NCBI RefSeq assembly: GCF_009827335.1
Contig: NZ_WTYH01000001.1
Coordinates: forward strand, 1,860,001 to 1,924,000
Source of the DNA: Aurantiacibacter arachoides
GTDB lineage: Bacteria; Pseudomonadota; Alphaproteobacteria; Sphingomonadales; Sphingomonadaceae
DNA length: 64,000 nt
Direction: 5' to 3'
Position 1 is the stretch's first letter. Each line of letters begins with the position of its first letter. Below the pieces are notes generated by a model. It was not told the origin of the DNA, made no database searches, and saw only the letters and a program-made list of their open reading frames with translations. Made by a program: the position numbers and the translations under genes. Shown here one piece after another: positions 26,386 through 33,953 of the stretch.

Positions 26386-27941
26386 GCGAAACCGCGCGCG
26401 AAGGGGGCGGGCCGGACGGCGACATAGAGGCGCTGGCGAAAGGCGGGCGCACCAATCTCATCGGCTTCCTGCTGCGCCTCGCCGCACGGCTGCCCTTCCT
26501 GTTCATCGCCGGGCGCCTCTACGGCGCGGACGACCTCGGCCGATTTGCCAGCGCACTGGTGGTGGTCGAACTCGTCGCGCTGCTGTGCTCGCTCGGCGAG
26601 AAGCGCGGCCTCGCCCAGCGGCTGAGCGACGTCGAGGGCAAGTCCGAGCGGCGCGCCACGACGCTCGTCTACGACGGCATGTTCGTGGCGACGGGACTTT
26701 CGGTGCTGGCGGCGCTGGCGTTGTGGTTCTTCCCCGCGCCGCTGTTCCCCAACGGCATGAACGGCCCGCTCGACCGGCTGCTCGTCCTCGCCATTCCGGG
26801 CTACGCACTGACCGAGATCGTGCTGGCAGCGCAGGCCTATCGCTATGACATCGCCACCACGGTGCGCGCCCGCGCAGTGGTGGAGCCGTGGACGATCTCG
26901 ATCCTGGCGGGGGTGTTCTGGTTCGTGCCCGCCATCGCGCATTCAGGCCTCGCCATGGCCTACCTCGCCTCGATCTATGCAGGACTGGCAACGGCACTGT
27001 GGACCTTTTTCCGGACCTACGGCCTGCCCCGGGGCTGGCGCCTGCGCCCCGTGGCGCTCGCCCGCATGAGCTGGCGCGCGACGCCGCTGGCGCTGGCCGA
27101 TGCCATCGAATGGGGCACCCGGCGTGTCGACATCGCCATCCTCGGCATCTACGCCGGACCGACAGCGGTGGGCATCTATTACGTCGCGCAGCAGGTCGCC
27201 AGCCTGCCGCAGAAGCTGAAGACCAGCTTCGAGCCCATCCTGGGGCCCGTCATCACCAAGGCCCTGCGCGAGAACGACTATGCCGCCATCGCCCGGCAGG
27301 TGTGCCAGGTGGGGTTCTGGATCACCGCCGCGCAGGCGGGCATCGCGCTGGCACTGGGCATCCCGGGCCAGGGGATCATGGGCCTGACAGGGCCGGAGTT
27401 CGTCGGCGGCACCGCGGCACTTGCCTTCCTTCTGGCAGCAGAAGTGGTGGCCGCCACCGCCGTCGTCAGCGAGGCGGCGCTGGTCTACGTCGCGCGGGTG
27501 CGCAACCTCGCCATCTCTATCGGCGTCATCGCGCTGCAGGCGTTGCTGACGGTGATCGCGATGGAGGTGGTGGACCGCTGGGACTTTGCCACGCAGCAGC
27601 GCGCCGATCTCTACCGCGCCGCCGCCGCCGCCGCCGCGCTCATGCTGGCACTGGGGGTCAGCTCGGTGGTCAAGTCGATCCTGCTCTCGCGCATCCTGAA
27701 GCAGGGCATCAACAACTGGCGCTGGCCGCTGGTGTGGGCGGCGCTTGCGGCAGTCGTGGTCGGCCAGCTGGTGGTGCGCCTGCCCGAGTGGGCGGAACTG
27801 GCGCTGGGTATTCCGCTGATCCTTGGCGTCTACGGCCTGGTGATCTGGCACAAGGGGTTCGGCCCCGAGGATCGCAAGCTGTTCGCCCGGCAGAGCGAAA
27901 AGGTCGTCGATCCCGACGCGCCGCCCTCCGGTTCGGCCTGA
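26382..27941 (+). CDS. Polysaccharide flippase-like membrane protein (MOP superfamily)
   Basis: A 519-residue integral membrane protein with about 12-14 hydrophobic segments, from about residue 25 (LIGFLLRLAARLPFLFIAGRLYG) to about 490. The layout and the early motif FLFIAGRLYGADDLGRF match Wzx-type polysaccharide or lipid-oligosaccharide flippases. The start is TTG at 26382, which overlaps the gpsA stop as TTGA and has GAGG upstream; no nearby ATG would keep the first helix. No glycosyltransferase genes adjoin, so the cargo is unknown. Coupling to gpsA suggests shared expression with phospholipid precursor synthesis. Confidence 0.85.
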   Translation: MSETAREGGGPDGDIEALAKGGRTNLIGFLLRLAARLPFLFIAGRLYGADDLGRFASALVVVELVALLCSLGEKRGLAQRLSDVEGKSERRATTLVYDGMFVATGLSVLAALALWFFPAPLFPNGMNGPLDRLLVLAIPGYALTEIVLAAQAYRYDIATTVRARAVVEPWTISILAGVFWFVPAIAHSGLAMAYLASIYAGLATALWTFFRTYGLPRGWRLRPVALARMSWRATPLALADAIEWGTRRVDIAILGIYAGPTAVGIYYVAQQVASLPQKLKTSFEPILGPVITKALRENDYAAIARQVCQVGFWITAAQAGIALALGIPGQGIMGLTGPEFVGGTAALAFLLAAEVVAATAVVSEAALVYVARVRNLAISIGVIALQALLTVIAMEVVDRWDFATQQRADLYRAAAAAAALMLALGVSSVVKSILLSRILKQGINNWRWPLVWAALAAVVVGQLVVRLPEWAELALGIPLILGVYGLVIWHKGFGPEDRKLFARQSEKVVDPDAPPSGSA

Positions 27942-28032
27942 GCCTTCGTTTCGTCCGCCTTCGCTTCGGCGCCATTCACAAACGGTTCACCGCCGTGACC
28001 CTCCAATGATGCATAATATCATGGGGGACAGT

Positions 28033-29865
28033 ATGAGGACTTTCACCAAACCCGCCGGTGTCGCCGCCATCGCTGCACTGCTCGCCAGTCCATCGGGAAT
28101 GGCATCGGTGCAGGCACGACAAGCCGCGCGCCCCGCCCTTCCCGTTGCCGTCGCGCCGCCGCTTCCCGAGGGTTGCGAACTGCCCTCGCCGCGCGAGAGG
28201 GACGAGCGGATTTTCACGCGCAGCCCGGTCCGCAACGCTCCGGTCGGCATGGCTCCCCCGCCCCCGCCCCCTCCGCCCCCTCCGCCTCCGCCTCCCCCAC
28301 AGGGGGCATCCGCGTCCGCCGCGCCGGTCACCGTCACCGGATCGCGGCTGGGCAACGCCGCCGCCGACACTGCAGGGTCCGAAGTGGCTCCGACCGGCGC
28401 CCCTCCCGCCGTGTCCGAAAGCCGCTACCACTGGATCCCTGCCGTCCATGCCCCGGTCGATCCGGGCCGCGAGCGCTATGACGGCGAAGAGGTCGCGCCC
28501 GCATTGTGGGCCTACCAGCAACCCGTTTCCACCTTTTCGGTCGATGTCGACACCGGGGCCTACGCCAACGTGCGGCGGTTCCTGTCGAACGGTAACCTGC
28601 CGCCCGCCGCCGCCGTGCGGACGGAGGAACTGATCAACTACTTCCGCTACGATTATCCGCTGCCCGAGAACCGCAGCCAGCCCTTCAGCATCACCACCGA
28701 CATGGCGGTCACGCCGTGGAACGCCGACACCCGCCTGCTGCGCGTGGGCCTGCGCGGATACGATCTGCCGCGTGCTGAGCGGCCGCCGGCCAACCTGGTG
28801 TTCCTGCTCGATGTATCGGGCTCGATGGCTTCGCCGGACAAGCTGCCGCTGGTGCAGACGGCCATGGCCATGCTGGCGAGCGAGCTTGGGTCGCAGGACC
28901 GCGTGTCCATCGTCGTCTACGCTGGTGCCGCCGGACTGGTGCTTGAACCGACCAACGACGAATGCAGGATCCGCCAGGCCATCGCCGGCCTCAACGCGGG
29001 CGGCTCTACCGCAGGCGGCGCGGGCATCCGGCTTGCCTACGATGTCGCGCGCGGCAGCTTCATCGACGATGGCGTCAACCGCGTCATCCTGGCGACCGAC
29101 GGTGACTTCAATGTCGGCGTGCAAAATCAGGACGCGCTGATCGAACTGATCGAGCAGGAGCGTGACAGCGGCATCACCCTCACCACGCTGGGTTTCGGCA
29201 CCGGCAACCTCAACGACGCCATGATGGAACAGGTCGCCGACCACGGGAACGGCAACTATTCCTACATCGACTCCGCCTTCGAGGCGAAGAAGGTGCTGTC
29301 CGACGAGATGGCCTCCACTCTTTTCACCATCGCCCACGACGTGAAGATCCAGGTCGAATTCAACCCCGCGACCGTCAGCCAGTATCGCCTCATCGGGTAC
29401 GAGAACCGTGCCCTGCGCGAGGAGGACTTCGCCAACGACGCCGTGGATGCGGGCGATATCGGCGCGGGGCACCAGGTCACCGCGCTGTACGAAATCGTCC
29501 CGGCGGGGACACAAGGCTGGATGCGCGAACGGCGCTACGACCGGCCGGCTCCATCCGCTGCCGGGCGGACCGACGAGATGGCCTTCGTGCAACTGCGCTA
29601 CAAGTTGCCGGGGGAGGATCGTTCGCGCCTCATCCAGCGCCCGGTCGCCACGCGGATGCTGGACCGGGCAAGGGCGCCGCGCGGTGACATGGCCTTTGCC
29701 ATCGCGGTCGCCGCCTACGGCCAATTGCTGCGGGGGGATACGCTGCTGAACGGTTTCACTCATGCCGACGCGGTGGAACTGGCGGGCGCGCAGGACGGTT
29801 ACTGGAGGTCCGAGTTCCTCCAGCTTGCCAGCCTGGCCCAGGCAATGGACAGACGCCGACCCTGA
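28033..29865 (+). CDS. von Willebrand factor A domain protein (YfbK-like)
   Basis: A 610-residue exported protein: signal peptide to about residue 29 (ending ASVQA), then a run of 15 prolines (28255-28299). VTVTGSR follows, then an N-terminal VWA-associated domain (YQQPVSTFSVDVDTGAYANVRRFL), and the VWA domain with MIDAS residues DVSGS and ATDGD. A C-terminal domain follows (VEFNPATVSQYRLIGYENR) as in YfbK-type proteins. Metal-dependent adhesion or protein binding in the periplasm is likely; the partner is unknown. Several ATGs precede it (28006, 28009, 28021). The one at 28033 follows GGGGGA at good spacing and begins the signal peptide. Confidence 0.88.
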   Translation: MRTFTKPAGVAAIAALLASPSGMASVQARQAARPALPVAVAPPLPEGCELPSPRERDERIFTRSPVRNAPVGMAPPPPPPPPPPPPPPPQGASASAAPVTVTGSRLGNAAADTAGSEVAPTGAPPAVSESRYHWIPAVHAPVDPGRERYDGEEVAPALWAYQQPVSTFSVDVDTGAYANVRRFLSNGNLPPAAAVRTEELINYFRYDYPLPENRSQPFSITTDMAVTPWNADTRLLRVGLRGYDLPRAERPPANLVFLLDVSGSMASPDKLPLVQTAMAMLASELGSQDRVSIVVYAGAAGLVLEPTNDECRIRQAIAGLNAGGSTAGGAGIRLAYDVARGSFIDDGVNRVILATDGDFNVGVQNQDALIELIEQERDSGITLTTLGFGTGNLNDAMMEQVADHGNGNYSYIDSAFEAKKVLSDEMASTLFTIAHDVKIQVEFNPATVSQYRLIGYENRALREEDFANDAVDAGDIGAGHQVTALYEIVPAGTQGWMRERRYDRPAPSAAGRTDEMAFVQLRYKLPGEDRSRLIQRPVATRMLDRARAPRGDMAFAIAVAAYGQLLRGDTLLNGFTHADAVELAGAQDGYWRSEFLQLASLAQAMDRRRP

Positions 29866-29905
29866 AGGCTAGGGGCGGCCCAGCCTCAAAAGGAATTGCC
29901 GCCCC

Positions 29906-30553
29906 ATGACCCAATTCATCCAGGACAACCTCGTTTTCATCATCATCGCGGTGGTGGTGGCCACGCTGGTGCTGTGGTGGCTCGTCAACGCATCGCGCAA
30001 GACGAAGGTGGAGATAGAGGAACGCGGCGACAGCGAGACGGTCGCGCGCCGCAACCAGGCCCTGATCGACGCGCCGAGCGCCGCCAGCAGCGCCGTGCCC
30101 CGCCGCGAAGCGCCGACGACAGAGCGTGACGAGATCGAGGCGGTCGCCCCCGGTCACGTTTCTGCCGCCGCCAATTTCGATTCCACCGCCGCCGCCACCG
30201 AACAGGGCGATGCGGAGGCAGGCGCTCCCGGCTCGGCGCGCGAGGCGATCAGGCAGGTGCCGGCGGAACTGGCCAGGAAGCCGGCAGAACCAGCGGCGCC
30301 GACTGTCTCTCACGAGGGCGACGACCTGTTGCGCATCAAGGGCGTCGGCCCCAGGATCGTGCCCCTGCTCGCCGAACAGGGCGTTACCCGCCTCGCCCAG
30401 ATCGCCGCGTGGGACGATGCCGCGATCGACCGGATCGACGCGCAGATGGGCCGCTTCCAGGGCCGCATCCGGCGGGACGAATGGGTGGACCAGGCGCGCC
30501 TGCTCGCAGCGGACGACCTGGCCGGTTACGAGGCGCGCTTCGGCAAGCTCTGA
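29906..30553 (+). CDS. Membrane-anchored helix-hairpin-helix protein
   Basis: A 215-residue protein with one N-terminal membrane helix (about residues 9-27, LVFIIIAVVVATLVLWWLV), a long Ala/Glu-rich disordered linker and a C-terminal helix-hairpin-helix region. The latter reads DLLRIKGVGPRIVPLLAEQG then LAQIAAWDDAAIDRID and is found in small 'L21-like' proteins of alphaproteobacteria. The HhH unit may bind nucleic acid or a protein; its membrane tether is notable. It lies 40 bp after the VWA gene on the same strand and could share its transcript. Function is unknown. Confidence 0.82.
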   Translation: MTQFIQDNLVFIIIAVVVATLVLWWLVNASRKTKVEIEERGDSETVARRNQALIDAPSAASSAVPRREAPTTERDEIEAVAPGHVSAAANFDSTAAATEQGDAEAGAPGSAREAIRQVPAELARKPAEPAAPTVSHEGDDLLRIKGVGPRIVPLLAEQGVTRLAQIAAWDDAAIDRIDAQMGRFQGRIRRDEWVDQARLLAADDLAGYEARFGKL

Positions 30554-30653
30554 CGGACGTAGTGACCGCGTCGACAGATCTCCCGGGAACCGCATTGCGC
30601 CGATCGCGTAATGTTCGTTACACTTTCGTGGACGGACGGAACGGGAATTATCT

Positions 30654-31034
30654 ATGGCAAGCCAGCCAGTGACGCATCAGCCGCGCGTTCTCGTCGTCGA
30701 GGATGAGTTCATCATCGCACTCGACCTGTCGGAAACCGTTCGCGACCTCGGCTATCGCGTCGAGGGGCCTTACGCCAACAAGGGCCACGCGTTCATCGCC
30801 ATCGACCAGGAAATGCCCGACGTCGCCATTCTCGACGTGATGACGGCGGATGGCGAGGTCTTCCCCTTGGCCGACGCGCTGACCGAGGCAGGCGTGCCGA
30901 TCATCTTTCATTCCGGCCACATCACCTCGTGCGAGATTGCGCAGCGGTATCCTTCGGCGCAGGCAGCCTCCAAACCGTGTCCCCCCGATCGCCTGATCGC
31001 CATGATCGAGACAGCCTGCGGACACGCGCACTAG
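30654..31034 (+). CDS. Single-domain response regulator
   Basis: A 126-residue stand-alone receiver. The phosphorylation set is complete: acidic pair Glu16-Asp17 (VVEDEF), phospho-acceptor Asp61 ([11 protein letters not shown]) and Lys107 (ASKPCPP). There is no output domain, so it acts by phosphotransfer or by protein contact. The 100-bp gap upstream contains GGAACC at 30587-30592 and GTAATG near 30608, only a weak fit to the general-stress sigma consensus. No histidine kinase gene adjoins. Similar single-domain regulators act in stress phosphorelays in sphingomonads; that link is inference. Confidence 0.9.
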   Translation: MASQPVTHQPRVLVVEDEFIIALDLSETVRDLGYRVEGPYANKGHAFIAIDQEMPDVAILDVMTADGEVFPLADALTEAGVPIIFHSGHITSCEIAQRYPSAQAASKPCPPDRLIAMIETACGHAH

Positions 31035-31098
31035 CGCCGATCCCTCCTTGCCCGGCCTTGCCGCAGTGCCTAGGGCGGTTGCAAAGGAGACCGGATTC

Positions 31099-32283
31099 AT
31101 GGCCGCCATGGCAACGTTCGACTGGGCCGACCCTTTCGATCTCGAACACCAGCTTACCGAAGAAGAACGCATGGTGCGCGACGCCGCACACGCGTTCGCG
31201 CAGGGCGAACTGCAGCCCCGCGTCATCGCCGCCTATGCGGCGGAAAAGGACGATCCCGAACTGTTCCCCATGATGGGCGCCGCGGGCCTCCTGGGCGTCA
31301 CCATTCCCGAAGAGTTCGGCGGATCGGGCGCCAGCTATGTCGCCTACGGCCTGGTGGCGCGCGAGATCGAGCGGGTCGACAGCGGCTACCGGTCCATGGC
31401 GAGCGTGCAGTCCAGCCTGGTGATGTATCCCATCCACGCCTACGGCTCACCCGAGCAGCACGCCAAATATCTTCCCGGTCTCGCCAGTGGGGCGCTGATC
31501 GGCTGCTTTGGTTTGACCGAGCCGGATGCCGGATCGGACCCGGCGGGCATGCGCACCGTCGCCAGAAAGGATGGCGACGGCTATTCCATCAGCGGCGCCA
31601 AGACCTGGATTTCCAATGCACCTTTTGCCGATGTCTTCGTGGTCTGGGCCAAGAGCGAGGCGCACGGGGGCAAGGTGCGCGGCTTCGTCCTTGAAAAGGG
31701 CATGAAGGGGCTGGAAGCGCCGAAGATCCATGGCAAGCTGTCGCTGCGCGCCAGCACCACCGGCATGATCCAGATGGACGAGGTGAAGCTGCCGGCCGAT
31801 GCCATCCTGCCCAACGTGGAGGGCATGAAAGGCCCCTTCGGCTGCCTCAATCGCGCACGTTACGGCATTTCGTGGGGCAGCATGGGCGCAGCGGAGTTCT
31901 GCTATCACGCGGCGCGGCAATACGGGCTCGACCGGCACCAGTTCGGCGTTCCGCTCGCCTCCAAGCAGCTTTACCAGTTGAAGCTCGCCGACATGGCGAC
32001 CGAGATCGCGCTCGGCTTGCAGGGCAGCCTGCGCGTCGGTCGACTGATGGACGAAGGCCGGTTCGCGCCGGAGATGATCAGCGTGGTGAAACGCAACAAC
32101 GTCGGCAAGGCACTGGCGATGGCCCGCATCGCCCGCGACATGCACGGCGGGAACGGAATTTCCGAGGAATATCAGGTCATGCGGCACATGGCGAACCTGG
32201 AAACCGTCAACACCTACGAGGGCACCCACGATGTCCACGCGCTGATCCTCGGGCGGGCAATCACGGGCATTTCGGCTTTCTAG
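31099..32283 (+). CDS. gcdH: Glutaryl-CoA dehydrogenase (acyl-CoA dehydrogenase family)
   Basis: A 394-residue FAD enzyme that oxidises and decarboxylates glutaryl-CoA to crotonyl-CoA in lysine and tryptophan breakdown. It has ACADs motifs [15 protein letters not shown] and [15 protein letters not shown], and the catalytic Glu in [20 protein letters not shown] near the C-terminus, the pattern typical of GcdH. ATG 31099 follows AAAGGAGA at nine bases; an ATG at 31108 is the alternative. Neighbours do not belong to the glutarate pathway, so assignment rests on sequence. Confidence 0.92.
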   Translation: MAAMATFDWADPFDLEHQLTEEERMVRDAAHAFAQGELQPRVIAAYAAEKDDPELFPMMGAAGLLGVTIPEEFGGSGASYVAYGLVAREIERVDSGYRSMASVQSSLVMYPIHAYGSPEQHAKYLPGLASGALIGCFGLTEPDAGSDPAGMRTVARKDGDGYSISGAKTWISNAPFADVFVVWAKSEAHGGKVRGFVLEKGMKGLEAPKIHGKLSLRASTTGMIQMDEVKLPADAILPNVEGMKGPFGCLNRARYGISWGSMGAAEFCYHAARQYGLDRHQFGVPLASKQLYQLKLADMATEIALGLQGSLRVGRLMDEGRFAPEMISVVKRNNVGKALAMARIARDMHGGNGISEEYQVMRHMANLETVNTYEGTHDVHALILGRAITGISAF

Positions 32284-32434
32284 GGGTTTGCGCCCCCATG
32301 AGGTGCGGCAAATCCGCAACACTCGCGGATTAGAAGTGTTCTGCTCTTCGCAGTCGCGGAACGAAGGACTAGGGCGCGAATTGCGTTACCAGTGCGGGAA
32401 GGAAGCAGCCCCCGCTATTTTTGAAGGAACCAAG

Positions 32435-33649
32435 ATGAAGAAACTTCTGCTTACGGCGTCGGTTGCGGCGCTCGCCATTCCGGGGGTTGCGCAAGCTGAC
32501 CCCTATATCGCCATCAGCGGCGGCGTCGCCACTGCCGAGGACATGGAAAATCGCGGCACGCTGGACGACACCGTCGTCGCCACGACCCGTCCGAGCCGTA
32601 ACTTCCCGGCGATCGCCGCCGGCACCGAGTACGGCTTCGACACCAATGTCGATCTCGGCTGGAACGCCAACGGCCAGATCGGCTATGCGTTCGACAACGG
32701 CTTCCGTATCGAGCTCGACGGTTCGTACGTGACCTACGACATCGACTACCACACGAATGCCTTCGTCGGTGGCACCGCCATCGGCCAGCAGGACGCGGCC
32801 ATCCTGACGCGCGGCCCGATCACCGGCATTTCTGTCGATAACGCTCTCGCCAACGGCCAGGGCGACGTGGAAACCTACGGCGGCTTCCTCAACGTGCTGT
32901 ATGATTTCGATCTCGGCGGCGTGACCCCCTATCTGGGTGCTGGTGCTGGCGTCTATGTCATCGACGTTGACTACATCCCCAACGGCACGCTGATCGCCAA
33001 CGATGCCGACACCACCTTTGCCTATCAGGGCATCGCCGGTGTCTCGGGTGACCTGTCGGACAACGTGCAGCTGTTCGCGGAATACAAGTATCGCGGCCTG
33101 TTCGACGAAGCGAACATCCAGGACCGTAACTTCCCGGGCTCGTTCGAGGTCGATTCGACCCAGCATATCGCCGCCCTCGGCGTGCGCTTCATGCTTGGTG
33201 GTGACGATGTGGTAGTGGCTCCCCCGCCGCCCCCGCCGCCCCCGCCGCCGCCCCCGCCGCCGCCGCCCCCGCCGCCTCCCCCGCCGCCGGTGCAGCAGTG
33301 CAACACGGGCCCCTACATCGTGTTCTTCGATTGGGACCGTTCGGACATCACCCCGGAAGCCGCGACCGTGCTGAACTCGGCCGTGACCTCCTACCGTGAC
33401 TGCGGCACCGCCCGCGTCATGCTTGCCGGTCACGCCGACCGTTCGGGCAGCACGCAGTACAACGTCGGCCTGTCCGAGCGTCGTAACGCTGCCGTGCGCG
33501 ACTACATGACCGGCCGTGGCATTCCCGCCGCCCGGATCAACAGCCAGGCGTTCGGCGAATCGCAGCCGCGCGTTGCCACCGCAGACGGTGTGCGCGAGCT
33601 GCAGAACCGCCGCGTGGAAGTGACCTACGGTCCCGGTTCGGGCAACTAA
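32435..33649 (+). CDS. OmpA-family outer membrane protein with 23-proline linker
   Basis: A 404-residue outer membrane protein. Residues 1-22 are a signal peptide (ending GVAQA). About residues 23-255 form an eight-stranded beta-barrel of OmpA-like pattern (YIAISGGVATAED, FRIELDGSY, QHIAALGVRFMLGG). Residues 263-285 are 23 consecutive prolines, and then comes a peptidoglycan-binding OmpA domain (YIVFFDWDRSDITPEAA, AGHADRSGSTQYNVGLSERRNAAV). It would tether the outer membrane to the wall. The start has GAAGGAA seven bases upstream. A strong terminator follows 28 bp after the stop, so it is monocistronic and probably highly expressed; codons in the barrel region favour C-ending forms. Confidence 0.93.
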   Translation: MKKLLLTASVAALAIPGVAQADPYIAISGGVATAEDMENRGTLDDTVVATTRPSRNFPAIAAGTEYGFDTNVDLGWNANGQIGYAFDNGFRIELDGSYVTYDIDYHTNAFVGGTAIGQQDAAILTRGPITGISVDNALANGQGDVETYGGFLNVLYDFDLGGVTPYLGAGAGVYVIDVDYIPNGTLIANDADTTFAYQGIAGVSGDLSDNVQLFAEYKYRGLFDEANIQDRNFPGSFEVDSTQHIAALGVRFMLGGDDVVVAPPPPPPPPPPPPPPPPPPPPPPPVQQCNTGPYIVFFDWDRSDITPEAATVLNSAVTSYRDCGTARVMLAGHADRSGSTQYNVGLSERRNAAVRDYMTGRGIPAARINSQAFGESQPRVATADGVRELQNRRVEVTYGPGSGN

Positions 33650-33677
33650 GCCCTAACCGCCGCAAGGCAAAAAGATC

Positions 33678-33711
33678 GGGCCGGGAGAGCAATCTCCCGG
33701 CCCTTCTTTTT
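33678..33711 (+). terminator. Rho-independent terminator of ompA-like gene
   Basis: A perfect 11-bp stem (33678-33688 with 33693-33703, GGGCCGGGAGA arm) closes a GCAA tetraloop and is followed by TTCTTTTT at 33704-33711. An A-rich stretch (AAAAAGA) precedes it. It lies 28 bp after the ompA-like stop codon and is the clearest terminator in the window. Confidence 0.9.
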
Positions 33712-33953
33712 GCCCTGTTGAGAGGTGACCTGACCTGGAAGTCGCCGGCGACGAAGCATCTCGTGGCACGGATCAAAGCCGCGCGATCCATCGATCAGTT
33801 GCTGCCGAAGACCCGCTCTTGCGAAACCCTTCGTGCGTTTCTTGCGCGACAGAGACACGCGGCGGAACCGCCTAGCGGCGCCTGACCGACGTTCCTACCA
33901 AGAGTAGAAAGCCTGATTGCCAGGGCAATCTGGTGCCGTTCAAAAAAAGGCGC
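33712..33953. other. Intergenic stretch without a convincing gene
   Basis: The whole gap between ompA-like and ferA is 304 bp. After the terminator it contains a 55-codon plus-strand frame (TTG at 33718 to TGA at 33885). That frame reads TWKSPATKHLVARIKAARS near its start; it has no ribosome site and no recognised family. A minus-strand frame there crosses the terminator and is rejected. Near the right end is the inverted repeat listed separately and a run of seven A. It may hold a gene relic. Confidence 0.4.
33915..33930 (-). terminator. Possible terminator downstream of ferA
   Basis: GATTGCC (33915-33921) pairs with GGCAATC (33924-33930) around a two-base loop, 24 bp beyond the ferA stop codon in the minus direction. 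On that strand it is followed by AGGCTTTCTACTCTT, only moderately T-rich. The very small loop would open by one pair. Termination here is plausible but weakly supported. Confidence 0.4.

Noticed and set aside
32357..32393. A general-stress (GGAAC...CGTT) promoter before the OmpA-like gene
   Set aside because: GGAAC and CGTT are present but about 21 bases apart, too far for the known 16-17-base spacing.
33025..33306. Glycine-rich minus-strand frame
   Set aside because: It is the complement of the proline tract in the OmpA-like protein; the same applies to the Gly-rich frame at 27987-28370.
33646..33858. Minus-strand 70-residue frame
   Set aside because: It overlaps the ompA-like stop and terminator hairpin and lacks a ribosome site.
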